Positions 22,760 to 31,673 of a stretch of DNA of 64,000 bases are shown piece after piece (the first letter of the stretch is position 1; each line of letters begins with the position of its first letter). The DNA is taken from positions 558,001 to 622,000 of the forward strand of contig CAVZRL010000005.1 in assembly GCA_963777775.1 (NCBI GenBank), read 5' to 3'. The stretch is from WHSW01 sp963777775 (GTDB lineage: Bacteria > Actinomycetota > Thermoleophilia > Solirubrobacterales > 70-9). The position numbers and the translations under genes are program-made. The notes under the pieces were generated by a model that saw only the letters and a list, made by a program, of their open reading frames with translations, was not told the origin of the DNA and did not search any database.

Positions 22760-25092
22760 TGGCGGTCGCGGCTCGACCGGCGCGGCTGCTCTCCGGCCTG
22801 AAGCCGGTCGATCGGGCGTTCGAGTCCCACTGGGTGCGCCCGGGCGCGGCGACCGCGGTCAGGGTGCACCCGGACGACCGGCTCACGGTCGTCAATCAGG
22901 ACGGCGGGCAGGTCGCCGAGCTCACCGTTCTCGACTCCGAGGGCGGCGAGGACGCTTCCGCGATCGGCGTGCGCGCCGACGGCGAGGCGACCGTCTTGCG
23001 CCGGCTCGTGCGCGCGGGCGGCGCCGACGGCTTCCTCGGCGTCCTGCATGCCGAGGGCCTTGTCCCAGACGAGGCGCGCGCGCTGCGCCTCTTCGACCGC
23101 GAGACTCCGCGCGGCGCCGAGCAGAGCTTCGACGCCCAGCGCGCGGCGACGGCGATCGTCGCCGCGCCTGGCGGACGCGTGGTCGAAGGCGCGTGGCCGG
23201 CGTCGCCGCTGCTGCTCGAGATCCGGCGCGCAACCCCGCGCACGGTCGAGGAGATCGAGTTGCCGCCGCCCCTCGCCGAGCCGCGTCTCGACCTCAGAGT
23301 CGATCGCGCCACCGCTCTCGCCTACGAGGTCGAGGCCGGCGAGTACATCCAGATCATCGACGTCCAGGGCAAGCAGTGCTCGGATTTCCTCGCCTTCAAC
23401 CAGCGCAAGCTCGAGCGCGGCGCCGAGCGCGGGCTCGACGCAACCACCACCCGCTCGCTGATGGGCTCCGCCTACCCGACGCCCGGCCTCTATCGCAAGA
23501 GCTTCGACATGGATCAGGACCCGCTGATCGAGGTCGTCCAGGACACAGTCGGGCGCCACGACAACTTCGGCCTCGCCTGCTTTCCGCGGTTCTACGAGGA
23601 CCTTGGCTATCCGGGCCACCGCAACTGCACCGACAACTTCAACGGCGAGCTGGTTCCTCGCGGGATCGCTCCGCGTGCCGGCTGGAACGCGCTCAACCTC
23701 TTCTACAACACCAGCTTCAGCGCCGACAACGCGTTGATCGCCGACGAGCCGTGGTCGCGGCCCGGCGACTACGTGCTGCTGCGCGCGTCCAACGACCTGC
23801 TCTGCGCCTCGTCGGCCTGCCCCGACGATATCGACCCGGCCAACGGCTGGGAGATCACCGACATCCACGTCCGCGTCTACCGGCCCGAGAACCGGTTCTC
23901 GCTGGCGATCGCCCACCGCGTCACCCCGGAGGCCGACCCAGTCATGACCCAGGAGACCGCCTTCCACCCGCGTACCTCGGCGCTCACCCGCGACCTGGTC
24001 GAGTACCGCGGCTACTGGCTGCCCGACTGCTACCAGGGCGAGGACACGATCGCCGAGTACTGGGCATGTCGCGAGCGCGCCGTGGTCATGGACCTCTCGC
24101 CGCTGCGAAAGTGGGAGGTGCTCGGTCCCGATGCGGAGCTTCTGATCCAGCGCGCGATCACCCGCGATGCGCGCAAGCTCTCAGTCGGCCAGGTTACGTA
24201 TACAGCTGTTTGCAACGAGACCGGTGGGATGCTCGACGATGCCACCGTCTACCGCCTCGGCGACGACAACTTCCGCTTCGTCGCCGGCGACGAGTACACC
24301 GGCGTTCATCTCAACAAGCTCGCGGAGGCCGAATCGCTGCGCGTCTGGATCAAGCGCTCCACCGACGAACTGCACAACGTCGCCGTCCAGGGCCCGGAGA
24401 GCCGCGAGATCATGCGCAAGATCGTCTGGTCGCCGCCGACCCAGTCAGAGCTCGAGGAGTTGCGCTGGTTTCGTTTCCTGATCGGCAGGATCGGCGACTA
24501 CGAGGGGATCCCGATCGTCGTCTCGCGCACCGGCTACACCGGCGAGCTCGGCTACGAGGTCTGGTGTCACCCAGACGACGGCCCGGCGGTCTGGGACGCG
24601 ATCTGTGAGGCCGGACAGGACCACGGGCTGAAGCCGCTCGGCCTCTCGGCCCTCGACATGCTGCGGATCGAGTCGGGGCTGATCTTTGCCGGCTACGAGT
24701 TCGACGACCAGGTCGACCCGTTCGAGGCGGGGATCGGGTTCGCGGTCGCGCTCGATTCGGAGGACGACTTCGTCGGCAAGCAGGCGCTGATCGAGCGCCA
24801 GGCCCATCCGCAGCGCAAGCTCGTCGGGCTCGAGCTCGAGGGCAGTGAGACCGCCGGCCACGGCGACTGCGTGCACCTCGCGGACTCGCGCTCGCAGGTC
24901 GGGGTGATCACCAGCGGCACCCGGAGCCCGGTGCTGCGCAAGAACATCGCCCTCTGCCGGATCGCCGTCCAGTACGCCGAGCCGGGTACCGAGGTCGAGG
25001 TTGGAAAGCTCGATGGGCACCAGAAGCGAATCGCGGCCACGGTCGTCCCGATCCCCTTCTTCGACCCCGAGAAGACGCGGCCCCGCAGCTAG
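22759..25092 (+). CDS. DUF1989-DUF1989-aminomethyltransferase (GcvT) fusion
   Basis: The ATG at 22759 shares a base with the stop of the ACAD gene and gives 777 residues. Residues 20-165 look like a degenerate DUF1989 unit (WVRPGAATAVRVHPDDRL). Residues 175-405 are a full one (EVEAGEYIQIIDVQGKQCSD, then GHRNCTDNFNGEL near 285). From 406 the protein is a folate-dependent GcvT (EYWACRERAVVMDLSP, GGMLDDATVYRL, SRTGYTGELGYEVW, and LGLSALDMLRIESGL). DUF1989 proteins are known as urea-carboxylase-associated proteins, two of which form carboxyguanidine deiminase. GcvT domains pass a one-carbon unit to tetrahydrofolate. The combined reaction is unknown. Confidence 0.85.
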   Translation: MAVAARPARLLSGLKPVDRAFESHWVRPGAATAVRVHPDDRLTVVNQDGGQVAELTVLDSEGGEDASAIGVRADGEATVLRRLVRAGGADGFLGVLHAEGLVPDEARALRLFDRETPRGAEQSFDAQRAATAIVAAPGGRVVEGAWPASPLLLEIRRATPRTVEEIELPPPLAEPRLDLRVDRATALAYEVEAGEYIQIIDVQGKQCSDFLAFNQRKLERGAERGLDATTTRSLMGSAYPTPGLYRKSFDMDQDPLIEVVQDTVGRHDNFGLACFPRFYEDLGYPGHRNCTDNFNGELVPRGIAPRAGWNALNLFYNTSFSADNALIADEPWSRPGDYVLLRASNDLLCASSACPDDIDPANGWEITDIHVRVYRPENRFSLAIAHRVTPEADPVMTQETAFHPRTSALTRDLVEYRGYWLPDCYQGEDTIAEYWACRERAVVMDLSPLRKWEVLGPDAELLIQRAITRDARKLSVGQVTYTAVCNETGGMLDDATVYRLGDDNFRFVAGDEYTGVHLNKLAEAESLRVWIKRSTDELHNVAVQGPESREIMRKIVWSPPTQSELEELRWFRFLIGRIGDYEGIPIVVSRTGYTGELGYEVWCHPDDGPAVWDAICEAGQDHGLKPLGLSALDMLRIESGLIFAGYEFDDQVDPFEAGIGFAVALDSEDDFVGKQALIERQAHPQRKLVGLELEGSETAGHGDCVHLADSRSQVGVITSGTRSPVLRKNIALCRIAVQYAEPGTEVEVGKLDGHQKRIAATVVPIPFFDPEKTRPRS

Positions 25093-25114
25093 CCGACCTA
25101 TCTGTGCGGCGCCT

Positions 25115-25729
25115 TCAGCCCTCCGAGGTGAGGCGCCCGTACTGGCCGCCGTGAAAGAGCAGCGGGCGAGCATCGGGGTCGCGGTGCGCGTACTCGACCT
25201 TGCCGAGGAAAAGCGAGTGGTCACCGCCCCAGTACGAACGTGCGACCCGGGAGACGAACATCGCCGCCGCCCCGTCGACCAGCGGCGTCTCGTGGACGAT
25301 CGCGAAGCCCGGCTCGGGCGCGGCGTCGTCGGCCCGGCCCGCGAAGCGGTCGGAGAGCGCGTGCTGGTCGGCGGCCAGCACGCTGACCCCGAACCGCTGG
25401 CCGTGGTGGAGCATCGAGCACATCTTCGTCCGCCGATCGACCGAGATCAGGACCAGGGGCGGTTCGAGCGAAACCGACATGAAGGCGTTCGCGGTCATCC
25501 CGTGGATCTGATCGCCGGCCGCCGTCGTGATCACCGTCACCCCGGTCGCGAACATGCCGAGCGTCTGGCGCAGGGCGACGGCCGGGTCATCGCCCTCGAT
25601 CTCGAGCCGTTCCTCGCTCGGCGGCGCGACCGCCGTCTCGCCGATCCCCTCCGGCCCCGAGCCGACCCAGGCACTGGCCTCGGCAAGCGTGAGGTCGAAC
25701 TCCGGCGGCGTCTCGCCCGACTCGCTCAC
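25115..25729 (-). CDS. Flavin reductase domain protein
   Basis: The 204-residue protein has a disordered acidic N-terminus of about 45 residues and then the flavin-reductase split barrel: LRQTLGMFATGVTVITTAAG, HGMTANAFMSVSLEPPLVLISV, and FGVSVLAADQHALSDRFAGR. Such proteins supply reduced FMN or FAD to a partner oxygenase. It is convergent with the DUF1989-GcvT gene, 22 bases away. An ACAD-fold oxygenase partner at 21356 is possible but only inferred. Confidence 0.82.
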   Translation of the reverse strand: MSESGETPPEFDLTLAEASAWVGSGPEGIGETAVAPPSEERLEIEGDDPAVALRQTLGMFATGVTVITTAAGDQIHGMTANAFMSVSLEPPLVLISVDRRTKMCSMLHHGQRFGVSVLAADQHALSDRFAGRADDAAPEPGFAIVHETPLVDGAAAMFVSRVARSYWGGDHSLFLGKVEYAHRDPDARPLLFHGGQYGRLTSEG

Positions 25730-25773
25730 CCGGCCATTATCCCGCTCCGGGCCGGATCGTCGAGACCGCCGAG

Positions 25774-26280
25774 CTAGACGGGGAGCATCGCCCCCTCGAG
25801 CTCGAGCAGGAACCGCTTGCGCTCGATTCCGCCGCCGTAGCCCGTCAGGCTGCCGTCGGCACCGATCACCCGGTGGCAGGGAACGACGATCGCGAACGGG
25901 TTGCGGCCGTTGGCGATCCCGACCGCGCGCGCTGCCGCCGGCGCCCCGATCGAGCGCGCGATCTCGCCGTAGGAGGCCGTGCGGCCGTAGGGGATCCGCC
26001 GCAGCTGCGCCCAGACCCGGCGATCGAGCTCGGGAGCCGCCGGCGGCCGGGCGAGCTCGAGCTCGAACCCCGTCCGCTCGCCGGCGAAGTACTCGTCGAG
26101 CTGGCGCCGCGCGCGGGCGAACTGCTGAGCCGCGCGCCGCCAGGAGGCATCGGCTCGCAGCGGCCGGCGCGCTCGCGTGTAGCCCACCGCGTGTAGGCGC
26201 TCTGCGTCGCCGACCAGCAACAGCTCGCCGATCGGGCTCGGGACGGTGGTGTAGTAGGTCTGCTCGGTAGCGGTCGTCAT
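25774..26280 (-). CDS. ogt: Methylated-DNA-protein-cysteine methyltransferase (Ogt)
   Basis: The 168-residue protein repairs O6-alkylguanine by moving the alkyl group to its own cysteine. The PCHRVIG acceptor motif is present (IVVPCHRVIGADGSLTGYGGG), with RRIPYGRTASYGEIA forming the recognition-helix region. The ATG at 26280 is preceded by GGAGGA; upstream in-frame sequence is not family-like. It is a separate unit between the flavin reductase and an SDR gene. Confidence 0.9.
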   Translation of the reverse strand: MTTATEQTYYTTVPSPIGELLLVGDAERLHAVGYTRARRPLRADASWRRAAQQFARARRQLDEYFAGERTGFELELARPPAAPELDRRVWAQLRRIPYGRTASYGEIARSIGAPAAARAVGIANGRNPFAIVVPCHRVIGADGSLTGYGGGIERKRFLLELEGAMLPV

Positions 26281-26342
26281 CGATCCTCCGATCTGGTGGG
26301 ACGACCGTGAAACGCCCCCGGACGCCGGGACGTGAGCCGGGC

Positions 26343-27143
26343 TCAAGCCTGTCGCGGCGGAGGTGGCGCCTCGCCCTGGCCCCAGGCGTCTAGGCCACCG
26401 TCGACGAGGACGCTCGAGCCGGTCACGTAGGCGCCGCCCTCGGTCGCGAGGAAGGCGATCGTCTCCCCCACCTCCTCGGGCCGGCCGAGCCGCCCGAGCG
26501 GGACCTGGCGCCGCGCCGCCTCGACCGCCTCGGCGCCGTAGCCGGCGAGCCCGTCAGTGTCGATGTTGCCGAGCACCACGCAGACCGCCCGAACCGAGTG
26601 CCGGCTCCATTCCAGCGCCAATCCCTGGGCGAGGTTCTCGAGCGCGGCTCGCGCCGCCGCCGCGTGGGCGAAGCCCGGGATCCCGCGCCGCGGCGAGAAG
26701 CCGAGAAAGACGACCAGGCCCCCGCCGCCGGGGATCATCGAGCGGGTCGCGACCTCGTGCGTGAGCTCCCACGCCCCGTCGAGCGTCAGCCTGTGGACGG
26801 CGCGCATCCCCTTGGTCGTGATCTCCTCGGCGGCGGCGGTGAACTGACCGCCCGCGTTGTTGACCAGCACATCGACGGTGCCGAAGCGCTCCAGCGTCGC
26901 GTCGACCAACCCCCGCACCTGCTCGGGCTCGCGGACGTCGCACGGCACTGCGAGGCACTCCGCCCCGGTGGCCTCGAGCTCCACCCTGGCCTCCTCCAGC
27001 GGCTCAGCCCGGCGACCGCAGATCGCCACCCGCGCCCCGGACTCCGCGAAGGCGCGCGCGGTCGCCCGGCCGATCCCGGTGCCGCCGCCAGTGATCAAAG
27101 CGACCCGGTTGCGGTTGGCGTCGGGTGCCAGGACGGCGCTCAT
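26343..27143 (-). CDS. SDR-family oxidoreductase (enoyl/dienoyl-CoA reductase type)
   Basis: The 266-residue protein has the cofactor motif TGGGTGIGRATARAFAE, the NNAGGQF stretch, and a C-terminal GSSVLVDGG. The usual Y-x-x-x-K catalytic pair is missing: that region reads GFAHAAAARAALENLAQ. Peroxisomal-type trans-2-enoyl-CoA and 2,4-dienoyl-CoA reductases share this altered site, so a reductase acting on a conjugated CoA thioester fits. The start overlaps the stop of the upstream CaiD-like hydratase by 4 nt, supporting a CoA-ester pathway. Confidence 0.8.
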   Translation of the reverse strand: MSAVLAPDANRNRVALITGGGTGIGRATARAFAESGARVAICGRRAEPLEEARVELEATGAECLAVPCDVREPEQVRGLVDATLERFGTVDVLVNNAGGQFTAAAEEITTKGMRAVHRLTLDGAWELTHEVATRSMIPGGGGLVVFLGFSPRRGIPGFAHAAAARAALENLAQGLALEWSRHSVRAVCVVLGNIDTDGLAGYGAEAVEAARRQVPLGRLGRPEEVGETIAFLATEGGAYVTGSSVLVDGGLDAWGQGEAPPPPRQA

Positions 27144-27925
27144 TCGCCGCGCCAGACGGGCTCGCGCCCCTCCGCGAAGGCCTGCGGGCCCTCCTCGGCG
27201 TCGGCGGAGGCCATCGCCGCGTCGTAGGCCGGGATGCTGCCGTCGCGCAGCGCCGCGAACGCCCGCTCGACGGTCATCGCCTCGGTCGCCGCGAGCGTCG
27301 CCTTGACGGCCCGCGTCGCAAGCGGGGCGGCGGTCTCGATCCGTGCGGCGAGCTCGCGGGCCTCGGAGAGCAGCCGGTCTCGCTCGACGACCCGGTTGAC
27401 GAGACCCCAGCGCGCCGCTTCGGGGGCCTCGATCGGCTCGCCGGTCAGCAGCAGCTCCATCGCCACCGGGTGGGGAAGCCGCCGAATCAATCGGAACATG
27501 CCGCCCGAGTCGGGTACCAGCCCGATCCTGACCTCGGGCAGCGAGAAGCGGGCCTCGGGGACGGCGACGATCATGTCGCAGGCGAGCGCCAGCTCGAAGC
27601 CGCCACCCGCGGCGTAGCCGTTGACCGCGGCGATCACCGGCTTGTCGAGGTCGAAGAGCTCGGTCAGCCCCGCGAGGCCCCCGACCCCGAAGGCCTCGAC
27701 GTCGCCGGGATCGCCGGCCGCGTAGGCCTTCAGGTCCCAGCCGGCGGAGAAGAAGCGCTCGCCGGCGCCGGTCACGATCGCGACCCGCAGCTCCGGGTCA
27801 TCTTGGAAGCCGACGAAGGCCTCGCCCATCGCCTGGCTGGTCGCCGAGTCGATCGCGTTCGCCTTCGGCCGGTCGATCGTCAGCTCGAGGGTCGAGCCGC
27901 GCCGCTCGATCCGGATGCCGTCCAT
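27140..27925 (-). CDS. Enoyl-CoA hydratase/isomerase family protein, CaiD-like
   Basis: The 261-residue crotonase-fold protein has the oxyanion-hole segments RFFSAGWDLKAY and AAVNGYAAGGGFELALACD. Its catalytic Glu lies in SLPEVRIGLVPDSGG, the form seen in carnitinyl-CoA dehydratases. It would hydrate or isomerise a CoA thioester. It is coupled to the SDR gene downstream by a 4-nt overlap; the pair suits beta-oxidation of a short or branched acyl-CoA. The ATG at 27925 directly precedes the first strand. Confidence 0.85.
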   Translation of the reverse strand: MDGIRIERRGSTLELTIDRPKANAIDSATSQAMGEAFVGFQDDPELRVAIVTGAGERFFSAGWDLKAYAAGDPGDVEAFGVGGLAGLTELFDLDKPVIAAVNGYAAGGGFELALACDMIVAVPEARFSLPEVRIGLVPDSGGMFRLIRRLPHPVAMELLLTGEPIEAPEAARWGLVNRVVERDRLLSEARELAARIETAAPLATRAVKATLAATEAMTVERAFAALRDGSIPAYDAAMASADAEEGPQAFAEGREPVWRGE

Positions 27926-27960
27926 GGCGCGGACCCTACGCGACGCCTGCCGGCGCTCGC

Positions 27961-29367
27961 TCAGCGGCTGGTCTTGACCCCGATCAGCTCCGGCAGCCCA
28001 GCGACCGCGCGGGTCGGCAGGTCGACCGCGGCGCCCTCCTGCTCGAGACGTTCCTTGCGCACCATCGCCTTCCGCACCAGCGTCCCGCCGAGCCAGCGCA
28101 GCGGCTCAGGGGGGACGCGCCCGGTCGGCGGCTCGACGATCGCCAGCCTGGTCGGCTCGTCGCGGCGGCCGAGCGCCAGCGATGCGAGCACCCGGCCGAC
28201 GAGCTGGGTCGGGCCGACGCCGTTGCCGGTAAAGCCGAAGGCGTAATGCACCGGGTCCGGGTCGAGGCTGCCGACCATCGGCAGGTGGATCGGCGAGACG
28301 TCGATCGGACCGCCCCACGCGTGGTCGATCCGACGCCCGGCGAGCTGCGGGAAGAACCAGTGCAGTGTCCGGATCACCTCGGAGACGATCTCGGGGTCGA
28401 CCTCGGCCCGGCCGCCGAGTCGGGCGTCCGGGACAACCCGGCCCCCGCCCCAACCGAAGGCGATCCGACGGTCACGGGTGGCGCGGAAGTAGTGCACCAG
28501 GTGGCGCGAGTCGATGATCGCCTCGCCGCCGGTCCAGCCGAGCTCGTCGAGCAGGTCGGGCACCGGTTCGGTGACGACCATGTGGCTGGAGGCGACGGCG
28601 AGCCGGTTTCGCAACCGTGGCACCCGCGTGCCCGCCGCCCCCGCGGCGATCACCGCGACGCCCGCCCGGACCTCGCCGCGGTCGGTGCTCGCGAGCACGC
28701 CCCAGGGCCCGGCGTCTAGCCGGCGAACCGGCGAGCGCTCGCGGATCTCGGCCCCGGCCTCGGCGAGCCGAACGCGCAACCCGGCCGCCAGGCGGCCGGG
28801 GTTGACCGTCCCGCAGCCCGGGAACAGCGCCGCGCCGCGAAATCTCGGGGACGCGCAGCGGGCCCGCGTCGCCGCGGCGTCGAGCGCCACCGCGGCCCCC
28901 GGGCGCCCGAGCTGCTCACAGCCGCGCACGACGTCGTCCCAGGCGCCGTCCTGGGCGGGCGCCGCGGAGACCTGGAGCATCCCGCGATGCGTAAACCAGG
29001 CATCGACGTCCTCGCGCTCGCACCAGGCGCCGACCGCGGCGACCGACTCCTCGGCCGCGTCGCAGAGCTCGAGCCCGGCCGCGTCCCCGAACAGCTCGCG
29101 GATCCCCGGCAGGCTGTCCCAGAGGTCGAGCACGAAACCCCCGTTGCGCCCGCTCGGCCCGGTCCCGCAGCGATTCGCCTCGAGCAGCACGACTCGGGCG
29201 TCCGGCTCGAGCTCGCGGATCCGCCACGCCGTCCACATCCCGGTGTAGCCGCCCCCGACCACGACCACGTCGGCGTCCAGGCGTCCCTCCAGCTCCGCGA
29301 ACGGCTCGACCGGGCCGAGCTGATCGAGCCAGTGGCCGTGAGCGGTGTGGGCGCAGGGCGCAGTCAA
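27961..29367 (-). CDS. FAD-dependent amine/amino-acid oxidase (DAO family)
   Basis: About 468 residues with a dinucleotide motif VVVVGGGYTGMWTAWRI, TGPSGRNGGFVLDLW after it, and a C-terminal FGFTGNGVGPTQLVGRVLASL that completes the FAD site. It matches the PuuB/OrdL-type gamma-glutamylputrescine or amine oxidase group. No ATG is available; a TTG at 29367, 34 bases after the M20 gene, is the best start, leaving 30 residues before the FAD motif. Placement at the end of the peptide/diamino-acid gene run suggests an amine released by those enzymes. Confidence 0.78.
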   Translation of the reverse strand: MTAPCAHTAHGHWLDQLGPVEPFAELEGRLDADVVVVGGGYTGMWTAWRIRELEPDARVVLLEANRCGTGPSGRNGGFVLDLWDSLPGIRELFGDAAGLELCDAAEESVAAVGAWCEREDVDAWFTHRGMLQVSAAPAQDGAWDDVVRGCEQLGRPGAAVALDAAATRARCASPRFRGAALFPGCGTVNPGRLAAGLRVRLAEAGAEIRERSPVRRLDAGPWGVLASTDRGEVRAGVAVIAAGAAGTRVPRLRNRLAVASSHMVVTEPVPDLLDELGWTGGEAIIDSRHLVHYFRATRDRRIAFGWGGGRVVPDARLGGRAEVDPEIVSEVIRTLHWFFPQLAGRRIDHAWGGPIDVSPIHLPMVGSLDPDPVHYAFGFTGNGVGPTQLVGRVLASLALGRRDEPTRLAIVEPPTGRVPPEPLRWLGGTLVRKAMVRKERLEQEGAAVDLPTRAVAGLPELIGVKTSR

Positions 29368-29401
29368 TTGCTGGAGCCTGGTCGGGGCATAACGCCCGTC
29401 A

Positions 29402-30712
29402 CTAGGCGCGCGCCAATTCCCTGATCGCGTAGAGGTGGAACTCGGCCATCTCGACCAGGTCGTCGATCGCGAGCGCCTCATCGGCGCCGTGGGCGGCGTC
29501 CATGTACGCGAGCGGGTCGGTGGCGAAGACGGGCGCGAAGCCGTAGGCGACCGTCCCGTGCTCGCGCCGCACCCAGTGCGAGTCGGTGAAGCCGGGGGTG
29601 ACGACCGGCAGCAGCGTCGCTCCCGGCAGGCGCTCGCCGACGTAGCGCTCGCAGACCCGGTAGAGGGCGGTGTCGGTCGGCGACTCGGTCCCGCCCTCCA
29701 GCGGTTCGATCAGCTCGATCTCGTAGCGGATGTCGGTGCCGAGGGCGCTCGCCACCTGCTCGCGGATCCGCGCCTCGGTGTCGCCCGGAAGCGCGCGGCA
29801 GTCGCAGATCACGTCGGCGAACGGCGGGATCACGTTGCTCGGCTCGCCGGCCGCCAGCCCGGTCGGGGTGACCGTGATTCTGGTCATCGCCGGCAGCAGG
29901 TCGGCCAGTGCCGGGTGCTGCTCGGCGGCCCAGGCGACGGCCGCCTCGGCGTCGGTGTGCGGGGCGTCGAGCGAACTCAGCGCCCGCTCGAGACTCGGAT
30001 CCAGTCGCCCCGGCGGACTGTCGGCGAGCAAGCGCTGCACAACCGTCGCCGCGTGGCGAACCGGGTTGTCGCAACGGCTCGGGACCGAGGCGTGGCCGGC
30101 GCGGCCGAAAACGCGGATCCGCAGCGAGGTGGCCTGCTTCTCGCCGATCGAGACGTCCACCACCCGCCGCCCGTCCGCGAGCTGGAGCAGCAGTCCGCCG
30201 CCCTCGTTGAGGGCGTAGTCGCAGCGCAGGTCCGGGCGCTCGCGGGCCAGCCATGACATCCCGACGTCGGAGACGTTTCGCTCCTCGTCGGCCTCGGCGA
30301 CCAGGACGACGTCCCCCGCCGGGCGCTCGCCGCTGCGCGCCACCGCCGCAAACGCGACGGCCCGCGCGGCGAGCTCGTTCTTCATGTCGGCCGCGCCGCG
30401 GCCGATGATCTGCCCGTCCCGGATCCGGCCCTCGAACGGGCCTACCGTCCAGTCGGCGGCGGGCGCCGGGACGACGTCGGTGTGCGCAATCAGCATCAGC
30501 GACGGCCCCTCGCCGCTGCCCTCGATCCGCGCCACGAGGTTGAGCCGCGCCGGATCGGGCCCGACCAGCTCCGACTCGATCCCGGCGCCCGCCAGGTACT
30601 CCGCCAGCAGCGCGGCCGCCGGCGTCTCGTTGCCCGGCGGGTTGGAGGTGTCGATCCGGATCAGGTCCTGAGCGAGGCCGACGACCTCGTCGCGCAGCTC
30701 AGGCGCGCCCAT
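29402..30712 (-). CDS. M20-family metallopeptidase/deacylase
   Basis: The 436-residue zinc enzyme belongs with ArgE/DapE/aminoacylase-1. Metal ligands are visible in LIAHTDVVP, GRGAADMKNELA and the last DAAHGADEAL. The catalytic Glu pair is EADEE, and a dimerisation insert starts at RIRVFGRAGHASVPS. It should hydrolyse an N-acyl amino acid or dipeptide. The gene overlaps the upstream P1 peptidase by 14 nt and is probably co-translated with it. Cytoplasmic, no signal peptide. Confidence 0.85.
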   Translation of the reverse strand: MGAPELRDEVVGLAQDLIRIDTSNPPGNETPAAALLAEYLAGAGIESELVGPDPARLNLVARIEGSGEGPSLMLIAHTDVVPAPAADWTVGPFEGRIRDGQIIGRGAADMKNELAARAVAFAAVARSGERPAGDVVLVAEADEERNVSDVGMSWLARERPDLRCDYALNEGGGLLLQLADGRRVVDVSIGEKQATSLRIRVFGRAGHASVPSRCDNPVRHAATVVQRLLADSPPGRLDPSLERALSSLDAPHTDAEAAVAWAAEQHPALADLLPAMTRITVTPTGLAAGEPSNVIPPFADVICDCRALPGDTEARIREQVASALGTDIRYEIELIEPLEGGTESPTDTALYRVCERYVGERLPGATLLPVVTPGFTDSHWVRREHGTVAYGFAPVFATDPLAYMDAAHGADEALAIDDLVEMAEFHLYAIRELARA

Positions 30713-31673
30713 CGCGCGCCCGGGCCAGGCGCCGGACCTCCTCGATCGGGAACCCCTCCTGCATCGTCCCGTCCCGCATCTCGCCCGGACGGGCGGCGAC
30801 CAGGCAGTTGTAGACCGACTCCTGGGCTGACTCCCAGGCGGCGGCGAAGTAGGGATCGAGGTCGTCGTTGGAGACCTCGCCGGGCTGCGCGGTCGAGAAC
30901 GCGAGCCCGATCTCGCCCGAGCCCTCGCAGCCGTAGGAACCGACCCGGACCACGCCGAGCAGCGCCCGCAGCGCTATCCGGCGAAGCTGATGCGGGGCCA
31001 TCGGCGCGTCGGTGGCGCAGACGGCGATGCACGAGCCGGCCGGGGCAGTGTCCACCTGCGCCGGCTCGAGGTGGGTCCCGAACAGGTCGAGCCGCTCGCG
31101 GTCGCCGAAGTTGCACAGCAGCAGCACCCCGACCCGGTGCTCGCCGACCACCCGGGAGGCGGTGCCGATCCCGCCCGGAAACTCGAAGCACATCATCCCG
31201 GTCCCTGCGCCCACGGTGCCCTCGGCGACCTCCTCGCCGAGGCTCGCGAGCGCCCGCTCGACGTCGCCAACCACCACCCGGCGAGAGTCGGCGCGCCAGC
31301 TGTCGTCGCATTCGCCGACCACCGGCAGCACGATCTCCCCCGGGCCGTGCCGCGACGCCAGCACCGCGGCGTGATGGACGATCCCGACCGCGTGTGAGCC
31401 GCAGAGATAGACGGGCGTGGTCAGGTAGCCGCGCTCGTCGATCTCGATCTTGCCGGTCAGCTCCCCCATCCCGTTGACCACAGCGGTCGCAGCGGGCGCC
31501 GGCAGGGTCGGCGGCGCAACCACCGTCACGCCGGTCGGCTCGCCGCTCTCGGCCTGCGAGTGACCGACGACCAGCCCAGGGACATCGGTGATCGAGTTCC
31601 GCGGCCCGGGCTCGATCAGCCCCACCGGTCCCGCAATCTCCCGCCAGCGCTCGCGGCCGCCCGGGCTAGCCAT
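30699..31673 (-). CDS. P1-family aminopeptidase (DmpA-like)
   Basis: The 324-residue protein is an Ntn-type enzyme that matures by self-cleavage before a Ser. The site appears as TAPAGSCIAVCATDAPM, with the scissile Gly-Ser at about 218. The N-terminal region NSITDVPGLVVGHSQ and GAGTGMMCFEF are typical. Relatives include D-/L-aminopeptidases and beta-peptidyl aminopeptidases, so beta-amino or D-residues may be trimmed. It is encoded between the ABC ATPases and the M20 peptidase, overlapping both neighbours. Confidence 0.87.
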   Translation of the reverse strand: MASPGGRERWREIAGPVGLIEPGPRNSITDVPGLVVGHSQAESGEPTGVTVVAPPTLPAPAATAVVNGMGELTGKIEIDERGYLTTPVYLCGSHAVGIVHHAAVLASRHGPGEIVLPVVGECDDSWRADSRRVVVGDVERALASLGEEVAEGTVGAGTGMMCFEFPGGIGTASRVVGEHRVGVLLLCNFGDRERLDLFGTHLEPAQVDTAPAGSCIAVCATDAPMAPHQLRRIALRALLGVVRVGSYGCEGSGEIGLAFSTAQPGEVSNDDLDPYFAAAWESAQESVYNCLVAARPGEMRDGTMQEGFPIEEVRRLARARDGRA

